Positions 6,751 through 12,774 of a DNA stretch of 12,774 bases are shown in pieces. Every line of letters begins with the position of its first letter. Positions within the stretch are counted from its first letter, which is position 1. The position numbers were made by a program, and so were the translations under genes. The DNA comes from RH-AL1 sp964235705. GTDB lineage: Bacteria > Pseudomonadota > Alphaproteobacteria > Rhizobiales > Beijerinckiaceae. The notes beneath the pieces are model-generated. The model ran no database searches and was not told the DNA's origin. It was given only the letters and a program-made list of their open reading frames with translations. Where the stretch lies: assembly GCA_964235705.1 (NCBI GenBank), contig CAXSDP010000090.1, positions 1-12,774 on the forward strand. The letters are read 5' to 3'.

Positions 6751-6777
6751 TTGACAAGCGGGAACCACGCTTATAGG
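6751..6777 (+). promoter_or_regulatory. Promoter of rplU-rpmA
   Basis: TTGACA (6751-6756), a perfect -35 hexamer, is followed after 15 bases by TATAGG (6772-6777). The spacing is short but the -35 match and location, 107 bp before rplU, make it the best promoter candidate in the window. Transcription would begin near 6784, just before the hairpin at 6791-6814. Confidence 0.6.
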
Positions 6778-6790
6778 TGTCGCGCTCTTC

Positions 6791-6814
6791 GCCCGCGCGG
6801 ATCACCGCGCGGGC
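6791..6814 (+). promoter_or_regulatory. Hairpin in the rplU leader
   Basis: A perfect 10-bp GC stem GCCCGCGCGG/CCGCGCGGGC closes an ATCA loop, within a few bases of the predicted transcript start. It could protect the 5' end of the mRNA or form part of an L21-responsive leader. No T-run follows, so a simple terminator is unlikely. Confidence 0.6.
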
Positions 6815-6883
6815 ATGTTTCATAAGATCAAGAAGCCGTTCCGTCGCGCGTGGCGACGAGTCCGGATCGATATCGAGGTTCAT

Positions 6884-7198
6884 ATGTTCGCGGTCATCAA
6901 GACGGGCGGCAAGCAATACAGCGTTGCCGTCGACGACCAGATCACCGTCATGGCACTGGACGGTCAGCCCGGCGACAAGGTCACCTTCGGCGAGGTCTTG
7001 ATGCTGGTCGGCGAGGGCGAGCCGAGCATCGGCGCCCCCACCCTGTCGGGCGCCAGCGTCGTCGCCGAGATCGTCGGCCACGAGCGCGGCCCCAAGGTGA
7101 TCGCCTTCAAGAAGCGTCGCCGCCAGAACTCGAAGCGCAAGCGCGGCCACCGACAGGATTTGACGCAGGTCAAGATCCTGGACGTGGTCGCCGGCTGA
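6884..7198 (+). CDS. rplU: 50S ribosomal protein L21
   Basis: A 104-residue protein of the large ribosomal subunit that binds 23S rRNA next to L20. The N-terminus MFAVIKTGGKQYSVAVDDQI is the L21 signature, and the basic FKKRRRQNSKRKRGHRQ stretch (about 74-90) and ending TQVKILDVV are conserved. I chose the ATG at 6884, with GAGGT four bases upstream. An in-frame ATG at 6815 would add 23 residues, but it directly abuts a hairpin and lacks a ribosome binding site, and its codons have a lower third-position GC than the gene. Followed by rpmA after 92 bp, the common L21-L27 pair; the promoter is at 6751-6777. Confidence 0.97.
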   Translation: MFAVIKTGGKQYSVAVDDQITVMALDGQPGDKVTFGEVLMLVGEGEPSIGAPTLSGASVVAEIVGHERGPKVIAFKKRRRQNSKRKRGHRQDLTQVKILDVVAG

Positions 7199-7221
7199 GC
7201 GCGACCCCGGTCGAAGGGCGG

Positions 7222-7270
7222 CGACGGTGCACGTTCGCCGTCGGCTAACATCGGCGCCGACACCGGCGCC
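7222..7270 (+). promoter_or_regulatory. Two tandem hairpins between rplU and rpmA
   Basis: The first stem pairs 7222-7229 with 7236-7243 (eight pairs, one of them G-U; six-base loop). The second pairs GGCGCCG (7253-7259) with CGGCGCC (7264-7270) around an ACAC loop. The second ends ten bases before the rpmA ribosome binding site. They may set the L21:L27 ratio by partial termination, mRNA processing or stability; this is inference from position. Confidence 0.45.
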
Positions 7271-7290
7271 CGAATCTTTGGAGCAAGGCA

Positions 7291-7566
7291 ATGGCACATA
7301 AGAAGGCGGGCGGCTCATCCCGCAACGGCCGCGACTCCGACGGACGCCGGCTCGGCGTCAAGAAGTTCGGCGGCGAGCACGTGATCGGCGGCAATATCAT
7401 CGTCCGCCAGCGCGGCACGAAGTGGCACCCCGGCGCCAACGTCGGCATCGGCACCGACCACACGCTATTCGCCAAGGCGGAAGGCAAGGTGCTGTTCACC
7501 ACCAAGGCCAACGGCCGGGCGTTCGTGTCCGTGGTCGCGGCGGAGTTGGCCCAGGCGGCCGAATAG
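7291..7566 (+). CDS. rpmA: 50S ribosomal protein L27
   Basis: A 91-residue protein of the large subunit whose N-terminal tail reaches the peptidyl-transferase centre. MAHKKAGGSSRNGRDSDGRRLGVKKFGGE is the highly conserved start, and RQRGTKWHPGANVGIGTDHTLFA (about 39-61) is the family core. There is no cleavable N-terminal extension of the Firmicutes type, as expected for a proteobacterium. GGAG lies seven bases before the ATG. It is second in the rplU-rpmA unit. No clear terminator follows, so transcripts may continue into the GNAT gene 115 bp downstream. Confidence 0.98.
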   Translation: MAHKKAGGSSRNGRDSDGRRLGVKKFGGEHVIGGNIIVRQRGTKWHPGANVGIGTDHTLFAKAEGKVLFTTKANGRAFVSVVAAELAQAAE

Positions 7567-7681
7567 GGCCGAGGTCACAACGCCGCCGGGGCGGGGGCTG
7601 GCGGCCTCGTCGGGGGATCGACGCCAGGCGCGGACCCGCCGACACCTGCGGGCCCATCCTCGCGCGGCTTGAGCGCCCACC

Positions 7682-8326
7682 ATGTTCCCGGACATCACCC
7701 GCGACGACATCTTCCGCTTGGAAACGGCTCGACTCTGGCTGCGTTGGCTCCGCGCATCGGACGCGCAGTCGCTCGCCGCCGTCGTCAGCCTCGGGTCGGT
7801 GGCGCAGATGACGTCCTCCATCCCCCATCCCTACCCCGTGGGCGAGGGCGACCGCTTCATCCTCAACGCCCGCGCCTCGACGGCCGCCGGCGACGCGTTG
7901 ATCCTCGGCGTCACCGCCAAGAACAAGGCTCGCACGCTGATCGGCCTCGCCAGCGCGCAGGCGATCGGGACCCACGAGGTCGAGGTCGGCTACCTCGTCG
8001 CGCCGGCGCAGACCGGGCGTGGCTACGCCACCGAGGTGGTGGCGACGTTGCTCGACGCGGTGTTCAACCTGTCGGAGGTGCGGGTCGCGACGGCGACCAG
8101 CCGGGTCGGCAACGCCGCCTCGCGGCGGGTGCTGGAGAAATGCGGCTTCGCGCACGGGGAAACCGGGCTGAAGAACCTGCCGGCGCGCGGCGGCCTGCAC
8201 CCTTGCGATTTCTTCAGCCTGGACCGGCGCCAATGGCTCGCGCGCGGCAAGGCCAAGCCGCTGCCGGCGATGGCGCACCAGGCCGCCCGTCCACCAATCG
8301 GTCAGGGCGGCGGGCGGGGCGATTGA
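7682..8326 (+). CDS. GNAT family N-acetyltransferase
   Basis: A 214-residue acetyl-CoA-dependent acetyltransferase of the RimJ/RimL-like branch. The start region LETARLWLRWLRASDAQSLA (about 13-32) is the usual first strand and helix. The acetyl-CoA pyrophosphate loop is QTGRGYA (110-116) after the strand EVGYLVAP, and NAASRRVLEKCGF (144-156) is the motif-B region. The substrate cannot be told. A tail after about residue 185 is rich in Ala, Pro and Gly and may be disordered. No strong ribosome binding site precedes the ATG at 7682, which fits translation from a longer rplU-rpmA transcript. A GNAT gene after rpmA is common in Hyphomicrobiales, where obgE normally follows; here the next gene is convergent and only three bases away. 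Confidence 0.93.
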   Translation: MFPDITRDDIFRLETARLWLRWLRASDAQSLAAVVSLGSVAQMTSSIPHPYPVGEGDRFILNARASTAAGDALILGVTAKNKARTLIGLASAQAIGTHEVEVGYLVAPAQTGRGYATEVVATLLDAVFNLSEVRVATATSRVGNAASRRVLEKCGFAHGETGLKNLPARGGLHPCDFFSLDRRQWLARGKAKPLPAMAHQAARPPIGQGGGRGD

Positions 8327-8329
8327 CCC

Positions 8330-9325
8330 TCAAAGCATGCTCGCCAGCACCCGGTCCGGCGGGCGGTGGCCGTCCCAGAACGCCTTGACGTTGATGATGA
8401 CCTTCTCGCCCATGTCCGTGCGGCTCTCGGTCGTCGCGGAGCCCATGTGCGGCAGCAGCGTCACCTTGCCGGCCTGGGCGAGCTTGACGAGCCGGGGCGA
8501 TACCGCCGGCTCCTGCTCGAACACGTCGAGCCCGGCGCCGGCGAGTTCGCCGGCCTCCAGCATCCGCGTCAGGGCGGCCTCGTCGATGACCTCGCCGCGC
8601 GCCGTGTTGATGAGCAGCGCCTCCGGCCGCAGGTACTTGAGGCGGCGCGCCGACAGCAGGTGGTAGGTCGCCGGCGTGTGGGGGCAGTTGATGGACACGA
8701 TGTCCATGCGCGCCAGCATCTGGTCGAGCGAGTCCCAGTAGGTCGCCTCCAGCTTCTCCTCCGCCAACAGGCCGAGGCGTCGGCGGTTGTGGTAGTGGAT
8801 CTGCAAGCCGAACGCCCGCGCCCGCCGGGCGACGGCTTGGCCGATGCGGCCCATGCCGACGATGCCGAGGCGCTTGCCGGTGATCCGGCGGCCCAGCATC
8901 CAGGTCGGCGCCCAGCCCGGCCACTCGTTGGCCGGGATCGCGCCGGCCCCCTCCACGATGCGGCGGGCGACGGCGAGGATGAGCGCCATGGTCATGTCGG
9001 CGGTGTCCTCCGTCAGGACGCCCGGCGTGTTGGTGACCGTGATGCCCCGCTCCAGCGCCGCGCCGACGGCGATGTTGTCGATGCCGTTGCCGAAGTTGGC
9101 GATCAGCTTGAGCTGCGGCCCAGCTTGCCGGATCAGCTCGGCGTCGAGCCGGTCGACGATGGTGGGGACGATCACGTCCGCCGTCCTGAGGACGTCGACG
9201 AGTTGCGCGCGCGTGAAGGGTTGGTCGTCGACGTTGAGCCGGGTGTCGAAGAGCTCGCACATCCGGGTCTCGATCCGCTCGGGGAGCCGGCGGGCGATGA
9301 CGACGAGCGGCTTCTTCTTGGTCAT
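8330..9325 (-). CDS. D-2-hydroxyacid dehydrogenase (glyoxylate/hydroxypyruvate reductase type)
   Basis: A 331-residue cytoplasmic NAD(P)H-dependent dehydrogenase of the D-2-hydroxyacid family. The dinucleotide site is GMGRIG (157-162) in KRLGIVGMGRIGQAVARRAR. The catalytic triad is R243 (NTARGE), E272 (VFEQEP) and H293 (LLPHMGSAT). The substrate-loop motif ANFGNGIDNI (76-85) and the SINCPHTPAT stretch (211-220) resemble GyaR-type glyoxylate/hydroxypyruvate reductases more than phosphoglycerate or lactate dehydrogenases. NRRR (180-183), just after the second strand of the fold, suggests a preference for NADPH. The ATG at 9325 has only a weak GGGA upstream, but no alternative fits better. It is convergent with the GNAT gene and divergent from the SH3-protein gene, so it is probably monocistronic. 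Exact substrate is inference. Confidence 0.93.
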   Translation of the reverse strand: MTKKKPLVVIARRLPERIETRMCELFDTRLNVDDQPFTRAQLVDVLRTADVIVPTIVDRLDAELIRQAGPQLKLIANFGNGIDNIAVGAALERGITVTNTPGVLTEDTADMTMALILAVARRIVEGAGAIPANEWPGWAPTWMLGRRITGKRLGIVGMGRIGQAVARRARAFGLQIHYHNRRRLGLLAEEKLEATYWDSLDQMLARMDIVSINCPHTPATYHLLSARRLKYLRPEALLINTARGEVIDEAALTRMLEAGELAGAGLDVFEQEPAVSPRLVKLAQAGKVTLLPHMGSATTESRTDMGEKVIINVKAFWDGHRPPDRVLASML

Positions 9326-9528
9326 CGGTCCGTCCCGGGATCGAGCGGCCAGCGGCCGCCGGCACGCGCCGCCGACCGGGTGGTATGGGCTCGGCCTACA
9401 CGCCGTCTTAATGCTAACATGCCATGAAGGAAGGATGGCGCGTTCAGCCCCTTGGTTCCGGCTTTCCTAGCAGATGGTGGCCTGAAAACAAGGAGCGCGC
9501 GCGGGTCGAGGCGGGAGCGGCGGGTGCC

Positions 9529-10125
9529 ATGGAGACGGGTGTCGTGAGGGCGGGTTTTACGAAGGCGGGTTCCACGGAAGCGGGAACCGCCCCGACGTCG
9601 CGCCGTCGCCTCGGCGCCTTGGGCGCCGCCTGCCTGGGCCTCGCGCTGGCGACGCTCGCCGCCGGGCCTGTGTCGGCCGACGCGACCGGGGCGGTGAGCG
9701 GCCTGCCCGTGCCGCGCTACGTCAGCCTCAAGTCGGACCGCGTGAACCTGCGCGAGGGGCCCTCCAAGGATCACCGGACGACCTGGATCTTCGAGCGCGC
9801 GGGATTGCCGGTCGAGATCACCGCCGAGTTCGAGACGTGGCGCAAGATCCGCGACTCGGAAGGGTCGGAGGGGTGGGTGCTGCACTCGCTGCTGTCGGGC
9901 CGGCGCACCGCCCTCGTCACGCCCTGGAAGAAGGACGGGCCGGCGATCACCGTGTACAGGAAGCCGGAGGCCGACGCCGGCGCTGTCGCGCGGCTGGAGC
10001 CCAACGTCCTCGCCAACATCCGCTCGTGCGACAAGGCCTGGTGCCGGGTCAATGGCGAGGGCTTCGACGGCTACGTCAAGCAGGTCGACCTTTGGGGCGT
10101 CTACCCCAACGAGGCCGTGGAGTAG
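9529..10125 (+). CDS. Exported protein with two bacterial SH3 domains
   Basis: With the ATG at 9529 the product is 198 residues. A signal peptide is clear: RRR (25-27), a hydrophobic core (about 28-45) and a likely cut after PVSA at residue 50. SH3-like domain one spans about 65-125, with the typical SDRVNLREGPSKDH start and GSEGWVLHSLLSG end. A second, more divergent copy (about 140-190) has VYRKPEADAGAVARLEP and GYVKQVDLWGVYP. Bacterial SH3 domains of this type in periplasmic proteins often bind peptidoglycan or peptides. Cysteines 167 and 172 could form a disulfide. An in-frame ATG at 9424 would add 35 residues, but that stretch has poor third-position GC and no ribosome binding site. It is convergent with murI, a cell-wall gene. 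Specific function unknown. Confidence 0.9.
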   Translation: METGVVRAGFTKAGSTEAGTAPTSRRRLGALGAACLGLALATLAAGPVSADATGAVSGLPVPRYVSLKSDRVNLREGPSKDHRTTWIFERAGLPVEITAEFETWRKIRDSEGSEGWVLHSLLSGRRTALVTPWKKDGPAITVYRKPEADAGAVARLEPNVLANIRSCDKAWCRVNGEGFDGYVKQVDLWGVYPNEAVE

Positions 10126-10195
10126 CGGGGCCCGGGGTTCGGTGCATTGGATCACCGACGCGGCCCGACAGGGCACCGTCGACATCAGCCAAGCC

Positions 10196-10234
10196 ACCAC
10201 CTTCGTCATCAACTCAGTTGATGACAAAGGTGGT
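10196..10234. repeat. 39-bp near-perfect palindrome between convergent genes
   Basis: Arms 10196-10214 and 10216-10234 around C10215 pair at 18 of 19 positions; the single mismatch is 10204/10226. Each arm reads roughly ACCACCTTYGTCATCAACT. It lies between the stops of the SH3-protein gene and murI and is more AT-rich than its surroundings. A role as bidirectional terminator fits the position, but T-runs are missing on both sides. It could also be a REP-like dispersed element or a protein-binding site. Confidence 0.85.
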
Positions 10235-10263
10235 TGGACCGCGCCCGTGATCCCGTCGATGCT

Positions 10264-11217
10264 TCAGTCCCGGCCCCGCAGGCCATGGCGCCCCAGCGCG
10301 TCGAGGATCGGCGCCGGTTGCGGCTTGCCGCTGGTGAACAGGGCGACGCCCGCGCCGGCCACCCGCGCCGTGCGGGGCAGTTCGAGCACCTCGCTCAGGA
10401 CCTGATCGACCCGCCGGGCGATCGCCGGCGCCGGGTCGATCCAGTCGACCGGCCAGGGCGCGAGCCGCCGGAAGGGGCCAAGCAGCAGCGGGTAATGCGT
10501 GCAGGCCAGCACCACCACGTCCGTCCCGGCCCCCGCTTGGTCCGTCCCTTGGCGCCGGACGAAGCAGGGCGCGATCTCGGCTTCGATCGCCGCGTCGGGC
10601 ACGGGGACGCCGGCCATGGCCGCCTCGGCGAGCGCGGCGAGGCGGGTCGAGCCGACCAGCGTCACCGCGCAATCGGCGGCGAAGCTGTCGACCAGCGCGC
10701 GGGTGTAGTCGCGCGCCACGGTGCCGGGCGTGGCCAGCACGCTGATCATCCGCGACCGCGACCGCGCCGCCGCCGGCTTGATCGCCGGGACGGTGCCGAC
10801 GAAGGGCACGGCGGGGAAGGCCGCGCGCAGGTCGGGCAGCACCAGGGTCGAGGCGGTGTTGCAGGCGATGACCACGGCGTCGGGCGCGGTGTCGGCGATG
10901 AGGCCGCCGATCACCGCCACCACGCGGGCGATCAGGGCCGGCTCGCCCCAGGCCCCGTAGGGGAAGCCGGCGTCGTCGGCGGCGTAGAACAGCCGCGCGT
11001 CGGGCCGCGCCTTGGCGACCTCGCCCAGCACCGTCAGCCCGCCGAGCCCGGAGTCGAAGACGAGGATGGTCGGCGTCGGGCGCTCGGGCGCGGGGGCGCG
11101 CCCGGCCGCCATCGGCGCGGTCCCAAGGGGAAAGGCCATGCCCTCACGCCCCCGGTGGAGCGTCGGAGGCAAGGGGGGGAAGCTGGTGCGGGTTCCCGCC
11201 GTGAGATCGACCGACAT
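10264..11217 (-). CDS. murI: Glutamate racemase
   Basis: Cofactor-independent cytoplasmic racemase that supplies D-glutamate for peptidoglycan precursors. With the ATG at 11217 the product is 317 residues. It shows the family motifs in order: ILVFDSGLGGLTVL with D55, ACNTAS with catalytic C119, and VLACTHYPLLL with catalytic C239. The family core begins near residue 50, so the first 45 or so residues (Pro/Arg-rich, unlike family members) are either an extension or untranslated. Alternative starts are GTG 11226, ATG 11139 and ATG 11112; GGTGG six bases before 11217 is a modest ribosome binding site and none is decisive. Family members are usually about 265-285 residues, which favours 11139 or 11112. 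It is convergent with the SH3-protein gene and divergent from the transporter. Confidence 0.95.
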   Translation of the reverse strand: MSVDLTAGTRTSFPPLPPTLHRGREGMAFPLGTAPMAAGRAPAPERPTPTILVFDSGLGGLTVLGEVAKARPDARLFYAADDAGFPYGAWGEPALIARVVAVIGGLIADTAPDAVVIACNTASTLVLPDLRAAFPAVPFVGTVPAIKPAAARSRSRMISVLATPGTVARDYTRALVDSFAADCAVTLVGSTRLAALAEAAMAGVPVPDAAIEAEIAPCFVRRQGTDQAGAGTDVVVLACTHYPLLLGPFRRLAPWPVDWIDPAPAIARRVDQVLSEVLELPRTARVAGAGVALFTSGKPQPAPILDALGRHGLRGRD

Positions 11218-11357
11218 GGCGGCCACCCAAGCACCGGACCCTTAACAAAGGCTTGGCTCCCCTCATCACGCCCCGCACCCGATCGAGCGCACGTCAACCA
11301 TCACGGGCGGCCGGCGCCCCATCGGCGAATTGCACCCGCGCCGTCGGTGTGGTCAAG

Positions 11358-11379
11358 CGTGGGGCCCAAACGTGGGGCC
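11358..11379. repeat. Direct repeat upstream of the MFS gene
   Basis: CGTGGGGCC occurs at 11358-11366 and again at 11371-11379, with a 13-bp period and a CAAA spacer. It lies just before the possible starts (11381 and 11402) of the transporter gene. It could be a tandem regulator site or chance duplication. Confidence 0.45.
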
Positions 11380-11401
11380 GATGGGTCGGGGACAGGCGGA
11401 C

Positions 11402-12774
11402 ATGGACGACACGATCGCGGAGAAGGTCATCGAGACCCGCGTCCCCGCCCGGCTCGACGCCCTCCAATGGGGCCGTTTCCACACGCTCGTCATCGCGGCG
11501 CTGGGCATCACGTGGATCCTCGACGGGCTGGAGGTGACCTTCGCCGGCCTGATCTCCGGCGCGCTCAAGGCTGACCCCACCCTGCGCTTCACCGACACGG
11601 AGGTGGGCGTCGGCAACAGCTTCTACCTCGCCGGGGCGGTGATCGGCGCGCTCGGCTTCGGCTGGGCGACGGACCGGCTCGGGCGCCGGGTGCTGTTCTT
11701 CTGCACGCTCGGCTTGTACCTGGTCGCCACCGCCGCCACCGCGCTGTCCTGGGACATCGGCAGCTACAGCCTGTTCCGCTTCCTGACCGGGGCCGGGATC
11801 GGCGGCGAGTACGCGGCGGTCAACTCGACCATCCAGGAGTTCATCCCGGCCCGCTTCCGGGGCCGCACCGACCTGGCCATCAACGGCTCGTTCTGGATCG
11901 GCGGCGCGATCGGCGCGGCCGCCTCGCTGGTGTTCCTCGATCCGGCGATCATCCCCGCGCGGTACGGCTGGCGGCTCGTCTTCCTCGTCGGCGCGACGTT
12001 GTCGATCGGCATCGTGTTCCTGCGCACCTTCATCCCGGAGAGCCCGCGCTGGCTGGTGATCCACGGCCGCGAGCACGAGGCCGAGGCGGTGATGGGCGAC
12101 ATCGAGGCGCACATGCGGGAGCACGGCGGCACCGTGCCCCCGCGCGACACGCTCAAGCCGATGACGATCCACGCGCGCGACCACACCCCGCTGCGCGTCG
12201 TGTTCTCGACCATCTTCGTCAAGAACCGCGAGCGGGCGATCGTCGGCCTCGCGCTGATGTCGGCGCAGGCCTTCTTCTACAACGCGATCTTCTTCACCTT
12301 CGCCCAGGTGCTGGAGGTGTACTACCGGGTGGAGATCCGGCACGTCGGCTGGTACATGCTGCCCTTCGCCATCGGCAACGCGCTGGGGCCGCTCATCCTC
12401 GGGCCGCTGTTCGACAAGGTCGGCCGCAAGCCGATGATCGCCGGCACCTATGCGATCTCGGGTGTCCTGCTGGTCGTGTCGGGCTGGCTGTTCGCGACGG
12501 GCGCGATGAGCGCGACGGAACAGGTGGTCGCCTGGGCGGTGATCTTCTTCTTCGCGTCGTCGGCGGCGGGCGCGGCCTACCTCACCGTCAGCGAGGTGTT
12601 CCCCGTGGAGATCCGGGCGCTGGCCATCGCGATCTTCTACGCCTTCGGCACGGCGATCGGCGGGGTGGCCGCGCCGTTCGCCTTCTCCGCGCTGATCGGC
12701 ACGCATTCCAAGTGGGCGTTGTTTTACGGCTACGTCTTCGCCGCCGCCCTGATGGTGGGGGCGGCCGTGCTGGA
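11402..12774 (+). CDS. MFS transporter, sugar-porter family (C-terminus cut by window edge)
   Basis: At least 457 residues are present and the frame is still open at the right edge. An inner-membrane major facilitator transporter, presumably proton-coupled. After a hydrophilic N-terminus, GRFHTLVIAALGITWILDGLEVTFAG (about 24-49) is the first membrane helix. The loop 2-3 signature is GWATDRLGRR (87-96). The sugar-porter-type motif IPESPRWL (211-218) ends helix 6, with a cytoplasmic loop at about 219-275. The second-half copy GPLFDKVGRK (334-343) and SEVFPVEIRA (397-406) are also present. D41/E44 in helix 1 are membrane-embedded acidic residues. The substrate is not evident; related proteins carry sugars, aromatic acids or metabolites. 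The ATG at 11402 is chosen, but in-frame ATG 11381 and GTG 11372 are possible and no strong ribosome binding site decides. Divergent from murI. Confidence 0.92.
   Translation, partial: MDDTIAEKVIETRVPARLDALQWGRFHTLVIAALGITWILDGLEVTFAGLISGALKADPTLRFTDTEVGVGNSFYLAGAVIGALGFGWATDRLGRRVLFFCTLGLYLVATAATALSWDIGSYSLFRFLTGAGIGGEYAAVNSTIQEFIPARFRGRTDLAINGSFWIGGAIGAAASLVFLDPAIIPARYGWRLVFLVGATLSIGIVFLRTFIPESPRWLVIHGREHEAEAVMGDIEAHMREHGGTVPPRDTLKPMTIHARDHTPLRVVFSTIFVKNRERAIVGLALMSAQAFFYNAIFFTFAQVLEVYYRVEIRHVGWYMLPFAIGNALGPLILGPLFDKVGRKPMIAGTYAISGVLLVVSGWLFATGAMSATEQVVAWAVIFFFASSAAGAAYLTVSEVFPVEIRALAIAIFYAFGTAIGGVAAPFAFSALIGTHSKWALFYGYVFAAALMVGAAVL

Noticed and set aside
6815..6883. Longer L21 beginning at ATG 6815
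   Set aside because: L21 begins MFAVIKTGGKQY throughout bacteria, the upstream ATG has no ribosome binding site, and it abuts a strong hairpin. Kept only as an RNA-leader observation.
10234..11574. Open plus-strand frame of 446 codons opposite murI, continuing into the transporter start
   Set aside because: It covers murI in antisense, runs through the intergenic region and overlaps the transporter gene in a different frame. The Arg/Gly/Asp-rich product is typical of shadow frames.
11294..12706. Minus-strand frame of 470 codons opposite the MFS transporter
   Set aside because: The plus strand encodes a clear MFS protein with paired family motifs; the antisense product is a low-complexity Arg/Glu/Asp/Ala string.
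1..12774. Mobile elements, CRISPR, tRNA or rRNA genes, phage or defence genes
   Set aside because: I looked on both strands for transposase-like products, spaced repeats, tRNA-like cloverleaf ends and known defence domains and saw none. Base composition is even, with no sign of recent transfer.

Overview
The window is high-GC bacterial chromosome from an alphaproteobacterium, probably of the order Hyphomicrobiales (Rhizobiales). This rests on the sucD/sucA/sucB gene order, the style of the SucA N-terminus (MARQD...TSFLYGGNAAY), and the rplU-rpmA-GNAT arrangement; no 16S gene or other decisive marker is present. Nearly all of the sequence is accounted for by housekeeping genes. There is no tRNA, rRNA, CRISPR array, insertion sequence or phage gene.

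Left part (1-4926, minus strand): a TCA-cycle cluster read right to left as sucD, a 50-residue YqaE/Pmp3-like membrane protein, sucA and sucB (cut by the left edge). SucA (E1) and SucB (E2) are two parts of the 2-oxoglutarate dehydrogenase complex, which makes succinyl-CoA; SucD is the alpha subunit of succinyl-CoA synthetase, which uses it. The beta-subunit gene sucC, normally just upstream of sucD, is not here. Instead a 353-bp intergenic region separates sucD from the divergent rpsU.

Middle part (5280-8326, plus strand): rpsU (S21) with a terminator hairpin; a six-repeat TPR lipoprotein; rplU (L21) with a promoter and a hairpin in its leader; rpmA (L27); and a GNAT acetyltransferase. The obgE gene that usually follows in this group is absent.

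Right part (8330-12774): a minus-strand D-2-hydroxyacid dehydrogenase (glyoxylate/hydroxypyruvate reductase type) meets the GNAT gene tail to tail. A divergent plus-strand gene for an exported SH3-domain protein follows. It converges on minus-strand murI (glutamate racemase) across a striking 39-bp near-perfect palindrome. A plus-strand MFS transporter of the sugar-porter family runs off the right edge.

I found no new multi-gene system. The points most worth checking are the sucC-less sucD, the tiny membrane-protein gene inside the TCA cluster, the 39-bp palindrome, and the leader structures of rplU and rpmA.
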